Source: Scalesia atractyloides
Taxonomy: Eukaryota; Streptophyta; Magnoliopsida; Asterales; Asteraceae
Length of the DNA stretch: 64,000 nt
Assembly (NCBI GenBank): GCA_947069175.1
Contig: CAMTDV010000007.1
Location: forward strand, 47,644,181-47,708,180
Direction of reading: 5' to 3'
Every line of letters starts with the position of its first letter. Within the stretch, counting starts at the first letter, position 1. The notes beneath the pieces are model-generated. The model searched no databases and was not told the origin of the DNA. It was given only the letters and a program-made list of their open reading frames with translations. This document shows positions 21,976 to 33,942 of the stretch, one piece after another. A program made the translations under genes and the position numbers.

Positions 21976-22700
21976 AATAGCTTGAATGAGAAGCTATTAG
22001 ATGCGAAAAAGCAAGTCCTATTAGTGGTTAACATTCCTAATGAGGGATTAGGCGGAACTGTTGATCAGTTAGCACCTGGAAAAGATGGAATTCTTGGATT
22101 TAATGGAAGAATCTGGGTTCTAGTCTTTGGGGGACTAAGAAATCTAATCCTCCAGGAAGCGCACAATAAAAGATATGCAGTTCACCATGGTGGTGACAAG
22201 ATGTATCAAGATTTGAAAAAGAATTATTGGTGGATATGTTTGAAGAAATCCATAGCCACTTATGTGGGCCCAAGTGTCTGACGTGTTCGCAAGTTAAGGC
22301 CAAACATCAGAAGCCGTCAGGACTTCTACAACAGCTTGAAATTCCCACTTGGAAATGGGAAATGGTAACTATGGACTTGATTACCAAGTTATCTAAGACC
22401 AAAAGTGGAAATGACACTATTTGGGTCATTGTGGATAGGCTGACTAAGTCATCACATTTCTTGCCAATCAAAGAAACGTATAATTCAGACAAATTGGCTA
22501 AGTTGTATGTGGACAAGATTGTGTCCCTGCATGGTGTGCCAGTATCTATTGTATCTGATAGAGATACTAGATACACCTCTCATTTTTGGAAAATTTTCCA
22601 ACAATCCTTAGCACAAGGTTAAACTTTAGTACGCCTTACCATCCGCAGACTGATGGTCAAAGCGAGCGTACTATCCGGACTTTAGAAGATATGCTTAGGC
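21976..22700 (+). pseudogene. pol: G1 integrase N-terminal and core domains
   Basis: The zinc-binding region shows HHGGDKMYQDLKKNYWW and, after a frameshift near 22280, LTCSQVKAKHQKPSGLLQQ. The core gives MVTMDLITKLSKT, IWVIVDRLTKSSHFLPI and VPVSIVSDRDTRYTSHFW. After another frameshift near 22615 come TDGQSERTIRTLEDML and the catalytic Glu. All three catalytic positions remain visible, in different frames. Confidence 0.88.
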
Positions 22701-23439
22701 ATGTGTGATTGATTTATGTGGAAGTTGGGATGACCACTTACCCCTAATAGAATTCTCCTATAATAATAGTTATCATACGAGCATCAAGGCTGCTCCTTAT
22801 GAAGCCTTGTATGGGAGAAAGTGTTGAACGCCCGTGTGTTGGGCAGAAGTTGGGAAGCCCAACTATCAGGACCAGAGATTGTCCTGGAGACCATGGAAAA
22901 GATTGTGCCAATCCGTGACCGTCTAAAGCTGCCAGGCATAGGCAGAAGAGCTATGCTGACAAGAGGCATAAACCTCTTAACTTCCAAATAGGGGACAAAG
23001 TCATGTTAAAAGTGTCACCCTGAAAGGTGTGATGCGCTTTGGGAGAAGGGAAAGTTAAGCCCAAGTATATCGGACCATTCGAGATAGTCGAATGTGTCGG
23101 CACTGTAGTTTATAAGCTCAGATTGCCAGAGGAGCTTAGTGGAATTCATGATGTGTTCCGCATCAATAATCTTAAGAAATGTCTAGATGATGAATCTCTA
23201 GCAATGCCATATAAAGAAGTACAAATAGATGAAAACCTGAGGTTCGTTGAGAAACCTATTTCGATCAAGGATCGACAGGTCAAGAAGCTCCGAATGAAAT
23301 TAATACCTATAGTAAAGGTTAAATGGGATGCCCTTCGAGGTCCCGCGTATACATGGGAGGTTGTTCCACTATGCGACAAAAGTACCCCCATCTTTATGAA
23401 TAAAATCTCGAGGTTGAGATTCTTTTACGGGGGTGAGGA
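22701..23439 (+). pseudogene. pol: G1 integrase C-terminus with chromodomain-like end
   Basis: The segment reads EFSYNNSYHTSIKAAPYEAL, then KVKPKYIGPFEIVECVGTVV, LRLPEELSGIHDVFRINNLK and the C-terminal module VKKLRMKLIPIVKVKWDALR ending GPAYTWEV. The last module is the chromodomain-like end typical of Tekay/Del elements, thought to guide integration to heterochromatin. The frame from 23039 runs without a stop through the purine tract into the LTR (to 23470), so the natural stop has been lost. Confidence 0.85.
23404..23439 (+). other. G1 hairpin plus polypurine tract
   Basis: Arms AATCTC (23404-23409) and GAGATT (23416-23421) can pair, followed by CTTTTACGGGGGTGAGGA ending at the LTR border. 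The G-rich part is the plus-strand primer site. The same hairpin-then-tract layout occurs in G2 and G3. Confidence 0.75.
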
Positions 23440-26400
23440 TGTAACACCCTGTAAAAATCGTGTCCCATAATATAGCGACATGTGTTATATTTTTATTTTA
23501 GTCTATTAAAGACTAACAAGGACTAAAAGCATCAACATTCTCAAACCAAGTCTCTAAGTGATCTTCTGATGTCAACATGCATAAAACATAGCCTCTTAGT
23601 GACATTAGTGTCAACATGCCAAAACTTGGCCCCTGAGTGACTGTTGTGTCAACATGCCAAGCCTCTAAGTGACATCGGAGTCAACATGCTTATAAACGAG
23701 CCTCTGAGTGATCTTTTACGAAGTCCTAACTCTCATATATTCCATTTGTGGACAAGAGGGTTTAAATCCATAATTTTATAAAAGTTGGACATTGGAGGGA
23801 TTAAAAGTGTCAACATGTTGATTTATAACTCTGAGTGACCTTTTAACGAACAGAGAGCTCGACAATGTCCGAGCATAATCCCGGGTACGCCAAGTATTGG
23901 CTACGGAGGGCTAAAAGTGCTAAAAAGGTGTTTTAGAAGGCTTAAAGTGGTTTTATAAGTTGAGGGGCTAAATGTGGAAAATTTTGAAATCTGACATGGG
24001 GTGCTCGCAGAGCGCGAGAGGCTAAGGCTTAGCCTCTCGTGGGGCGCGAGAGGCCTGTGTCTGCAGAAAGTTTGTTTGGCCTCCACACATATTGCCAAAA
24101 AAACCATTAAATCAAAACCAGGGACTTTCAAACAGCTATGCCACATTTTAGGACACTTGTAAGCTCCCTCTTACACCCCTTAGCACCTGGCGTCACCTCC
24201 TTCAGGCTCTCCAACTATAAATAGGTGCAAAGGTTCAACCTTTGAACTTGCGCCTTCTCATTTTCAACTCTTCTCCCTCCTCTGGAAGTTCCTAGCTGAA
24301 AGGAGCATCCAACTTAGTTCTCTTGCATTCTAGGAACCTCTTGTAAGTGTTCCTTGCTCTTGCATTTTCGTTTATAGGCTTTTATAGCCAAAAGTCAAGC
24401 GTTTTACAGAAAACGCCTTGACTTTCTGTTAAAACATTATGGTCCAGCCATTGTTCTTAACGAACATGGCTAAGTGATCGTAATAAGTTAGGTGTTAGTC
24501 CCTATAGAGGGCACCTCCTGAAGATCATGTTTGCTAGACCAATTGACGGGTCAAAGTTATGATATTAAAAAGTCAAACAAGCCATTTTTGGAAAAATCAT
24601 ACATTGATCTTATATATGTCATGAAACCTGTTTTGACACTTACAAGAAGTTGGTAATAATTATTAGAACATGTAAGAACCTGTTCGGCTCATCAATTTCA
24701 GTTCTAGGGTCGGTTCGCAACCGAAAGTCGCAAAGTTTGACTTCTACTTTGACTTTCGATTCTGACCCGATTTAGATTAGTTAGCTACTGATCTAAAGTT
24801 GCATTATGATCATAATATAATGTAGCATAACCCTATGAGGTTATATTACATGATCATAATCAGAATCTAAGTTTATGCACAAGTTCCGTAATTATCCATT
24901 TTGACTAAAATGCCCTTTTTGCATAAAATAAGGTTTAAAAGATAATGAACTTGAAAATAAGTGTTCCACTGTGTAATATTATAAGTAAGATTATTTGGGA
25001 TGTTAAATCAGATTATAAACTGAGTTTATGAACAAGTCCTTGTAATATGTCGGTAAATGACGATAAAGCCCTTATGGCTTATAAAATGGTTTAATCATAT
25101 CATTTCAAGGTAAATATTTTACCTACTGATATGTTATATTAAAAACATATCTAGACATTTTAATCTGACCCTAACATCAGTTTTCATTAAACATCGCATA
25201 AATCGTCATTTTACGACATAAGCGTCGTTTCGGCGCATAGTATGGTTTTAAACCATATTTATCAACCAAGACTTGTTACCTACTGATTTTAAAACTTATT
25301 TAAATATTTTTACAGTAGGTACAAGATATAAACTCAGAATCCCAATTAATTCATAAACAATTTGTAAAATGACCAAAATGCCCCTTCGTGCATAGTTTGG
25401 TTATAAAAGATAAATTCCACGTATAATTAATATCCTACTGATATTATATAATAATAAAAATATTTTTCCAAGATATTTATAATTATAACATTTAATTATA
25501 TTCAAATTCCTTTTATACGGTATGAAATTACCAAAATGCCCTTGTTAGGCATAGTTTCATCTTAAAACCTTAACGGGCATCTAAGTTGATATCCTACTGA
25601 TATTACAACTTAATTAAAGTATAATGGCATATAGAACTTGTCCATGACTAATCCGGTTACCCGATATCGCTAATATGTGTACGGTTAAGTATATGTAACT
25701 AGTTTACGAAAAATTAACCGAAACATGTTTAACCTTGTCATTTAAGTTTCAAAATCCAGAATGTTTATAGTTTACCCATATTATGCAAGTTAAAGTACTT
25801 GTCGGGTTTAAACTACATTCTATCAATCATCGTTTAATCAAGCGTTATATGTTTTGATCCTGTACAATACTCGGTCTAAGTCTATGACTTAAATAAGACC
25901 GTTAGTATTTAATTGGTTAGCTTATGCCATAATCCAGACTAGAGCCTTCCGATAAATGCTATCTGCACTTATATCATTTTGGATATGGTTGAGATATTAA
26001 ATCTTGCATTTTTAAATCAAGACTAGCTCAGGTAAATACTCTTGACTTATTTTCCCTATCGGGCTTGTGATACGGTAACTTAAAACCGCTTGGTCAGAAA
26101 TGGGATCAATCGAATGCCAGATTGTGGCTAGTAAATCCGCATATTCTTTTTTAATCAGTTTGTTTGATAACTTAAACATCGGGGGTTAACTACCGTGTCT
26201 TGGATATCTTCGGCTCATTACATTAGATAATGGACACGACCTCAGCGCGGGGTGTAGGCATACACCTGACAGACGCTCAAATGCAAATTACCTAAGACGT
26301 TGGGGATAACTCTCTGTGAGTTCTAAGTGGTGTATACTTAATCATGTCTCGGTCTCTGTACTGGGCCCTGTATGTATGGACAAACATGTGAATATGTTAA

Positions 26401-26839
26401 CAAGGTTACAAAGTAACTTTCCCAAGTTATAAAATATTTGTGCCCTTTGCACTTAAATCTAATTTCGAAAATGTTTTTAAAATTAGTCAGTCGGGTGTAT
26501 TTACCAGAAAAGCTGACGTATTTTAAAAGACTAAGCTTGTAGGTACAATACGAAATAGGCTGGAAGCTGCTTGGTAGTGAAATCAGAGGATCTTGCAAAT
26601 CCTTAGATCTACCCTAAAGTCTGTTTTATATTCTTTCTTTGTACATTTGATGATCCTCCTGTGGATCTTCTATTACGAGCCTGTATATTATTTTATTTTG
26701 AACATTTGGTTTGTAATAGTAATTTTATTCCACGACTGTGCCATGTTTAATTGACAATGATGTTATCAACTTACGTCACGATACTCCCCACCTGGGCCCA
26801 CCGGTGTATGGATTTGGGTTGGAAATCCGGGGTGTGACA
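23440..26839 (+). repeat. G1 3' LTR (3,400 bp)
   Basis: It starts TGTAACACCCTG and ends GGGGTGTGACA. It is the more complete copy and keeps about 420 bp (26101-26519) that the 5' LTR has lost. TATA box at 24216 and donor-like GTAAGT at 24343 match the 5' copy. Many scattered substitutions and small indels between copies indicate an older insertion than G3. Confidence 0.95.
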
Positions 26840-27880
26840 GTCAGGTGCTCGGATTGTATGTCGATGAAGAAATCGATTCGAGCTCTTCCATGGCATTCTG
26901 TAAGAATGGGAGCCAGATGCAGACAAAGACGACTTTTGGGCAGAGATCACTGCACGGGTAGCGAATGGGACCCGAGGAGAGCCAAGCTAACATGGATTCT
27001 CGACCCGCTGCACCACATCATTGGGCGCGCCATCTTCCATGTTATTTGAGGTCGGGGTGACAACACAGGAAATATCTCCACCCGCAACCTATTCCACCTT
27101 TACTGCATTATCTCCGGATCAAACTGCAATGCAGCAGTCAACGTCTCCCAATCAATTCAAAGGGTTATTGGTTCAATGCCTACATCGAGGATCTGCGGGG
27201 GTGCATTCGCCACCAAACTCGCCAAATATTACTAGGTTCGGTTAGACCATCTGACCGTGGCTTATGATTATGGGTTGCTCGATGTGGGGCAGCTAACTTC
27301 CATGCACATGATACGCAAGGTGAACGGAGTACCGAAGCTGGTTGATAGATTAGGCAGGATTTGGGATCCGCTTCTCGAAGCGGAGAGTGATAATGAGGGT
27401 GGTAGTGGTGATGGCGATGGTGGCGGTGATGATATCCATATGCAGGACATCCCGGTTCACGGGCATGGTGAGGCCGCTGGGGGAGAGGGCCCTCACACGC
27501 AGCTTGGTGACTTGGGCCTCGGTTTTGGAACCCCAAACTGGGATCATGTATATGGCGGGTATGGTGGTGGTGGTTTCGAGCATGATGCCTATGGTCCGTA
27601 TGAGCCATCAATGGTCGATCTCTAGATGCGTATGGATGTTTGCTATGGATCATCAGTGTGAGAATAGATGTGGATCTGATCCGTGCGGAGCAGCACAGGC
27701 AGGGGAACTTTATGGAAGACATGTGCGAGCAGAGCCGGTGAAGCTTTGACTGCCATTCAGTTCGCAACAGCATATCGCGAACTCACTCGGTACACCCTAC
27801 ATGCAGCCACCTTCGCACGGAGATACAGGTTTATTCCTCGGGATGATGTCGGTCCTTCCGGATCTGGCGGCAGGTCTTAG
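26840..27880 (+). pseudogene. Athila env-like ORF, 3' part
   Basis: This continues the ORF cut at 3327, beginning with one copy of GTCAG. Bits of the family are readable in different frames: WDPRRAKLTWILDPLHHIIG (about 26970), a QFKGLLVQC-like piece, and DYGLLDVGQLTSMHMIRKVN (27263-27330). A Gly/Asp-rich and Gly/Tyr-rich tail follows (DNEGGSGDGDGGGDD; YGGYGGGGFEHDAYGPYEP) and then the last frame to 27880. No transmembrane helix or furin-like site is visible, so calling it envelope rests on position and family only. Confidence 0.65.
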
Positions 27881-29612
27881 TCTCGTCACCTATCTTGTAT
27901 CGTTTTCATTTTGTGTTTGAGGGATATGCCACTTTCCACTGTCCGTACACCCCTCCGTCATGTAACTTTAATTTCTTTTGCTTAATTTTAGTGGTTTAAA
28001 TAAATAAATAAAGGCAAGGGTAATTTGGGTTGGGTAAATTCTTGTGAGTTTGATCATGTTTGCTAGTACGCAGTGTTGGCTTGATGAGATGATGGTTGAT
28101 TGGATGGCTTGGTAGTTCGTCGGGGATGCTCCTTTTTACTTTGTTTTGCTCCATTCTAGCCTTTGCTTTTCAGGGGAGTTTTCGTGTTCCTACTTCCTCC
28201 GCTCTTGTTATATTTGCATTTCGCTTATATACTTGTTTTTGTTGTACATCGAGGGCGATGTACAATTCAATGCGGGGAGGTGGCTTGACGCTTGATTTTG
28301 GTTGTCCGTTTTGAAAAAAAAATATTTAATAATAATAATATAATAATACAAAACTTTCTTGAATAATCAAATCAACATAAGTTTTAATAAGCACTAAAGT
28401 TTTTGATAAATGTACAAGGGAAAACGTAAAAAGGGAGTTCGCTCGAGTGAAGGTCACCATGTAGTAACATGTTTTTCGTATAAAATTGAGCATGAGAAAT
28501 TAAGCGACTTACCTACTTGTTTGCCTTGCATATCTACCCAATACGCCCGTTTCAGTGAGTTATTTTTTAGCCTTGTAGCTTTAGAATTATTTTTGCTCAT
28601 GTCTTTGTGGTCAAAGATTGAGTGAGCCGGATGACTTTTGCAATTTAGAACTTGTGTTAGGTATACATTTCGAGACCACAAAGCAAACATATAGCATTAA
28701 AATGATTGAGGCATTAGGAAACGTTTTATGTTTAGCCATTTATACTTATCCTACACCCGAATCACACCCTAGTCAAACCAATTTGAGTCTTTCCCTTTCA
28801 TTTCTTTAAAACCACTAAATATTAACCACTTAGCCAAATTAGCCTTTTATTTTTTGAACCCAATTTTTTTTGGTTGGAAGCGGTTTGGTCAGTGATTAAC
28901 TTGTAGCCTTTTGTGTAGTATATTGGTTTACTAGTTACAACCTCACATTTAAGAGTTTTTATCTAAGTAGACGTACTTGGTTCTCTCTGGAGCTTGGTAA
29001 AAAAAATCACATAACTTGAAAAAGCCTTGTCCATTGGCTTTGTTAGAGCAATATTAGGAGATGAAAAGCTAAACTTGTCGGCTAGCTCTCGGTTAGATAT
29101 TACTAAGTTGTATAGTTGTATTTTCCTATCCTTCAAGTAAGTCGAACCGTTGGCTACAACCCTTTTAGCCACTTTTAAAAAATCCATTTCCACACTCTTA
29201 ACCCTAGCCAAGTTACAACCCAACAAGACCTTGTGATTTATGTTATATGTTGGTCGAGTGTCTAGATTTGATCCTTCCACAAGCTTATGATATCGCATAA
29301 GTCATTGTCTTGGCATCAAGTGTTCTAAACATACTCCATGAATTGTTTGTGCACCTATATATTTAGCCGAATGTGTGTGTGAACATTGCAAGAATGTAAA
29401 GTAAACTTGTAGGGATTTCAAAGATGGACCATTGATCATAAACATAATTTACATACTTATTGGTCTTCCTTCATGTCGAGTAATCCGTTATTGCTATAGC
29501 CCGAGTTATTTATTTGTGCTTATAAAATTCTAGTTCAAATGATTGCCATTGAGAGAGTTTTTTTATTTGTTTTATTGCTTGAGGACAAGCAAAGTTCAAG
29601 TGTGGGGATGTT
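27881..29612 (+). other. Athila 3' untranslated internal region
   Basis: Some 1.7 kb of T-rich sequence without convincing coding content. An A/AAT-rich run occurs at 28313-28345. The last bases, about 29599-29610 (AAGTGTGGGGAT), form the purine-rich primer site before the LTR. Confidence 0.7.
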
Positions 29613-29799
29613 TGATGTATAAGAATTTATACATCTTTTAAACGTCAAATATTCCCGGTTTATGCGAGAACTCGTTGTATTTTCATTGATTTTGATACTC
29701 ATTTGAGTTGTTTGTGAAAATACAGGTCCGGGCTTCGGCCAGTGCTGAAACAGAGGCTTTTGGAGCAAAATGGAACTTTCCAACAAACTACCAGATACC

Positions 29800-30160
29800 G
29801 CACGACCATGTCGACCCCAAGCACGACCGTGCCAAGCCTTCGACAACCGGCACTCTCATCAGCACTCTCGACTATCAGCGTGAACCAGGAAAATCCAAGA
29901 CTGGCAAGATCGTGTCAACCCCAAGCATGACCGTGCTTGACCCAATTCAGTCTCTAATCAGTTCATTCCCGAGGTCGAAACAGTCATCGCTGAATACATC
30001 ATCGATAAGCATGACCGTGCCATATGTTGGCATGGTCGTGCCACCTCTGGGAAGTTTGAGCGAGATCTTTCAAGAAATGGTAGCGAACATGATCGACAGA
30101 CAAAAAGCGCCTCTGACACTTACCAAGCACGACCGTGCCAAAAGGTGGCATGGTCGTGTC
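29800..30160 (+). repeat. Array of four paired palindromic motifs (LTR copy)
   Basis: Pairs of GCACGACCGTGCC-like motifs start at 29800, 29904, 30009 and 30127. The two members of each pair are separated by about 7-8 nt. The best preserved are GCACGACCGTGCC at 29821 and 30127 and GGCATGGTCGTGCC at 30029. The array ends about 15 bp before the TATA-like box, so it lies in U3, where enhancer-type sites are expected. Confidence 0.85.
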
Positions 30161-30173
30161 AACCCGCCAGCAG

Positions 30174-30182
30174 CATAAATAC
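30174..30182 (+). promoter_or_regulatory. TATA-like box of the Athila LTR
   Basis: CATAAATAC lies just downstream of the palindrome array and upstream of a purine-rich leader. It is the most likely core promoter in this LTR, though weaker than the G1 and G3 boxes. Confidence 0.45.
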
Positions 30183-31449
30183 GAGTGTTAAGTTCATTTG
30201 AAGGGGAGTTGGAGCATTTTGGTGAAGTTTTCTCTCAAGATTCTTGTCTTGGAAGCTTGTAGAGCCAAGAAGGAGCCTTGAAGAAGATTGAATCACTTGA
30301 AGATCCACTCATTTTACCATTTAATCTTGTCTTAAACATTGGTTAGCCTACTTGTTACTTATGAACAATTTGAGTTATTTTGCAATTGATTTGGTAGTTA
30401 TGAGCCTTATGGGCAAACATTTGTGTTGCTTAAACTTTGTTGAAACAAATGAGCATGTGATGAACATGGAAATAGATGTGGTGATTGTTGTTTGTTTATC
30501 TTCGTGGTGATATTAATCTTGTTCTTGGAGTTCATGTTCATGTTTAAAGTCCTTGTTCTTGAATGTTTGGTCATAGGTATTTACATGTTATGTTGGAAAG
30601 CCCATGTAGAGATTATGATGGTTGAATCTTGTTAACTTGTTGATATGATTCATAGCATGAAACTAGGAATGGTAATTGCTAACATGATTAGAATGGTGAT
30701 TTGAACATGTGTATGGATTCTTGCATTTAGATTTGGAAAAATCATATAATGTTTATATGAATTCTATAGTTTGTGCTTATGTTGGTTTGATAATTTAGCC
30801 AAGATTGTTATCTAGCATGACGATGCTTGTGATTCATATCAAGAACATGATGTCACTTGCTAGAAACCAAGTTAGGGTAATTAATATGTTGTTCATGTTA
30901 GTTTTCCTTAACTTTTAGAGTTAGGAGTTTTGACAAACAAATAACTCATCATTAAAGATTAACATCAACTTAGCAATGAACTTAAAAGAATAAATCTTAG
31001 GTGATTAAAATGTTATTTCATTGTAGTTTTCCAAAGATTTATAAAACTAAGAAGCCTTGATTGGGGACTTAGTTGAATTTAGAGCTTGCATCACCATTAG
31101 TCGTTCTTAATTGTTGTCACATGTTTATTAGTGGATACTTAGTTTAAGCAACCTCTTTTAAATACCGTTATTCCTTAGATTAGTTAGATATTCGTTATTT
31201 TTGCATGAAAGTTTAGAAACAAAGAAATCAACTCATCTATCGAAAATGCTTAAAAGTAGTGAAGGTTCAGTATTGAGACACCGCGTCCACAGATTGATAT
31301 CCGGTTCTTACCGATCGACTATATTACCACCTGACAGGTACACTTGCCCTTTTGTGTGTGTGGTTAGTTTTTAGGTAAAAACCCATTTCTAAAACCAAAT
31401 TTCTGTGAAAGAAAATTAAATCAATATATTTAATTCACGCACATCATCA

Positions 31450-33050
31450 GTCAACCACCGGTGAGGGAAACCTGTGTAACAAGGATAAGGTGTCTCGAAA
31501 TGGTTAACTGTGGCGCTTATGGTTCCTAGTATCTTTTTATGTGTAGCTGATTTATATATATTTTGATCAGATTGTTCGAACCAAATACTTTGATATGTCA
31601 TCTTTATTGTCGTAAAAGCAATTGAACAGCTAGAGAACGTTAACCGTGACTTTCACGGCTTCTGAGATTTGGGTTTAGTGGTGGGGAATGGGCTGATGGG
31701 TCGGGTTATGACGAAGGATGTTGAAGCTGGGGCGGTGGCAGTGGCTAAAGGCCAGGGAAGGCGCGTTGTGTTGGATTGTTGGTGGACACACAGGCCTGAG
31801 TTCGGTATGCTTCATTTTTATTTACTAATTTCATTGTTGATAAACATATTTTTTTCAATTAATTCATATGTTTCTTATCTTTAATTTTTAATATTTAGTT
31901 TAAAGAGTACAACAACAAATGTGAATCATCCTTCTACAAAGTACATATAACTGCCAGTGGCTTTATTCTATAATTAAATATTTTTTTTAGTTTTGAAAAA
32001 ATAATTGATATAATGCATATGTTTGTATTGACAATGCCATCATCGTTAAGATACGGAAAGTATTGTGATATTTGTATAATGGATGTTCAGGACCAACACC
32101 TTGATGAACTGGATACATGTATGAATTATGATGCGTGCATTTCAACCAACAATAGCGAGTATCCTCTACACTCTTGTTATTGTTTCAAAAAAATGATTTT
32201 AAATAAATTTTACTGAATTTAATGTAGTTAATTGTTGGTTGAATTTTAAAATCCTTAGAATTTCCATGCAAGTAGTGGTTTCTCAACCGTTAACAATCAT
32301 GATTATGGACGGAGCCAGACAAAGGGAGTGGATGGATTGTATTTTCTTGCCAGTTAACAATTACGGTGATGGACGAAACTAAAGGGGGTTTAGTGTTGTA
32401 TTATATCTTCAAATCACGGTATACAATGTGGGAGGCGGTTTAATATGAAAAAAAAAACGTGTTACATGTAATGTATAATGATTTTTTTTTTGCTTTTTTT
32501 ATTTATTGATAACTTTTTGTGTTATTTATTGATGACATATCATGGGTTTGTAAGGTTTTATTTACATGCTTTTTTTAACTTTTATTATTTTTAAAGTATA
32601 AAAAGGAAAACTGGTAATTAATAACTATTCAATAGAATCTTTAACGTCTGTTGGTGCTAATGATCAGACCAAATCCCGCTACGCTTCATTGGATCAACAA
32701 ATAGTTATCGGCCGTAATGCGACGGGTACTACTTCTAAATGAAAATAAAGCATACGTGTATTGTTTTAAGCTTTCTTTTTGTTTTAATTGCAACCGAAGT
32801 CATTGTTTCTAATAAATGGACACGTGATCAATTATATACAATATTATTTTTAGTAATCATAAAACTCTTCAAAAATTAAACATCTTATCAGTCATTTTAG
32901 TCCGCAATTCAACATTATATTCAAATCTTTGACAACCAATAAATGTCCATAATATCTTTAGCAAAAATTGTAATGCTTAGTATTTTTTACTTTACATATT
33001 TAGAAAGTAAAATGTTATTTTTATTTATAGAAACTTGTATCCATGTTAGA
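31450..33050. other. AT-rich intergenic sequence with one exon-like fragment
   Basis: This is mostly low-complexity AT-rich DNA. The exception is about 31663-31806, which is GC-richer and open in one frame: LVVGNGLMGRVMTKDVEAGA then VAVAKGQGRRVVLDCWWTHR. It is preceded by an AG and followed by a donor-like GTATGC at 31805, so it could be an exon or a captured gene fragment. I do not recognise the protein. Nothing else here has coding character. Confidence 0.4.
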
Positions 33051-33385
33051 GGTGTACAAAAAAATCGGTTTTAGAGCCGAAATCGGAAAAAAAAAACCGA
33101 AACCATTTTTTTAACCGGATTTTCTATAGCCGGTTTTATAACCGAACCGAACCGGCGGTTATAGACCGGTTAGAGATCTTGAGCTTCGAAACCGGTTTTA
33201 AAACCGAAAACCGGTAAAAAAACGGTTTTTTAAATAAACCGGTTAAAAACCGGCCCTAACTGGTTGGACCGGTTATTGTTTTGACTTAAAAAAAACCGGT
33301 TATAAGAAAAACCGGTTTTTGTTTTTGATAGAAAAAATCGGTTCGGTTAAAAACCGAAACCGGTTATTAAAAAAAGTATTCCGTT
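33050..33385. repeat. Cluster of AACCGGTT-like motifs
   Basis: This stretch is made largely of ACCGGTT, AAAACCG and CGGTTTT words on both strands, including AAACCGGTTTT-type palindromes. It starts GGTGTACAAAAA. Short dispersed plant repeats of this style are familiar to me, possibly MITE-like, but I see no clear terminal inverted repeats or target duplication. Confidence 0.6.
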
Positions 33386-33611
33386 TCCAACTTTGTAATC
33401 CGAGACATTGATCATAATGGAAAGTCATACTTGTTGTACATGCAATCAACTATTTGAATACGTATTTTCATACAAAACAACACTCGTTATATGTGCAACA
33501 CTCATACGTTACACCTTCATACTTTGAATACTTTAAAACCGGCTAAAACACGTCAAAATGGCCCAACCCGACACCCTCGTACGAACTAGAGCTCATTGTA
33601 CGAATGAACTC

Positions 33612-33625
33612 ACTTCGCACGAAGT
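33612..33625. repeat. 14-bp inverted repeat ACTTCG-CA-CGAAGT
   Basis: ACTTCGCACGAAGT occurs here and again at 63854-63867, on the other side of G2. Both lie in the sequence that was contiguous before G2 inserted, about 590 bp apart once G2 is removed. Confidence 0.7.
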
Positions 33626-33646
33626 GAAGCTGGCAGCAACTTCGCT

Positions 33647-33654
33647 TATAAATA
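33647..33654 (+). promoter_or_regulatory. TATA box in the segment flanking G2
   Basis: TATAAATA is followed about 50 bp later by a CT-rich run (CTCTCTCTCCCTCTCT). This resembles a plant core promoter or another LTR. No ORF with coding character follows before G2 begins, so the transcript, if any, is unknown. Confidence 0.45.
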
Positions 33655-33942
33655 AGAGCACACTTCACTCCTCAACACTTTCCGAACGTTGGTACTCTCT
33701 CTCCCTCTCTGAAACTCTAGGATTGTTGGCAGAAGCATTTCAGTCATTTAAGTGAGTTATAGCTCACTATTATACTTACTTTCCTCTAAATTTCTTCTTT
33801 CATCTTGTTCTTATATCGTATTTCCCTCAATATTTAAGCTATATGTACCAAGTGTTGAAACTAAAGTTCACCATCATCCATATGGATGAACTTGTGTTCT
33901 AGTAAATGTGAGAACGATGGGGGCCTTGGCCTTCCGAATAAA

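Larger units (their letters stand above)
3328..26839 (+). mobile_element. Ty3/gypsy (Tekay/Del-like) retrotransposon G1
   Basis: G1 is bounded by LTRs 3328-6325 and 23440-26839 and by the GTCAG duplication. From left to right it has LTR, tRNA-Met primer site, a pre-gag ORF, a repeat-rich spacer, gag (interrupted by C1), protease, RT, RNase H, integrase with a chromodomain-like end, polypurine tract and LTR. Without C1 it is about 13.8 kb. Many frameshifts, a 5' LTR deletion of about 420 bp and changed catalytic residues show that it is inactive. The Tekay/Del assignment rests on the pol sequence style and the C-terminal domain and was not tested by phylogeny. Confidence 0.9.
1..31449 (+). mobile_element. 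Athila-type Ty3/gypsy retrotransposon A, 5' end outside window
   Basis: The window opens inside pol. The order is then a non-coding spacer, an env-like ORF, a long 3' untranslated stretch, a purine tract and a 3' LTR. This layout (pol, spacer, env-like ORF, LTR) and the protein similarity fit the Athila lineage of non-chromodomain Ty3/gypsy elements, recognised from memory. The element is split at 3327/26840 by element G1; removing G1 and one copy of its GTCAG duplication rejoins the env-like frame region. Coding parts carry many stops and frameshifts, so A is an old, dead copy. The 5' LTR and gag lie left of the window, so age and target duplication cannot be checked here. Confidence 0.85.
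29613..31449 (+). repeat. Athila 3' LTR (1,837 bp)
   Basis: It begins TGATGTATAAG right after the purine tract and ends CACATCATCA, giving TGATG/CATCA inverted termini. It contains four paired palindromic motifs (29800-30160) upstream of a TATA-like CATAAATAC. The right boundary is set by the inverted terminus; the target duplication cannot be checked because the 5' LTR is outside the window. Confidence 0.8.

Noticed and set aside
27180..27773. 197-codon minus-strand ORF rich in His and Arg
   Set aside because: It is the shadow of the Gly/Asp-rich env-like sequence on the plus strand; the His/Arg runs are the complement of GGT/GAT-type codons.
28963..29298. 111-codon minus-strand ORF in the Athila 3' region
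   Set aside because: It resembles no protein I know, lies antisense in a T-rich untranslated region and has no promoter or neighbour to support it.
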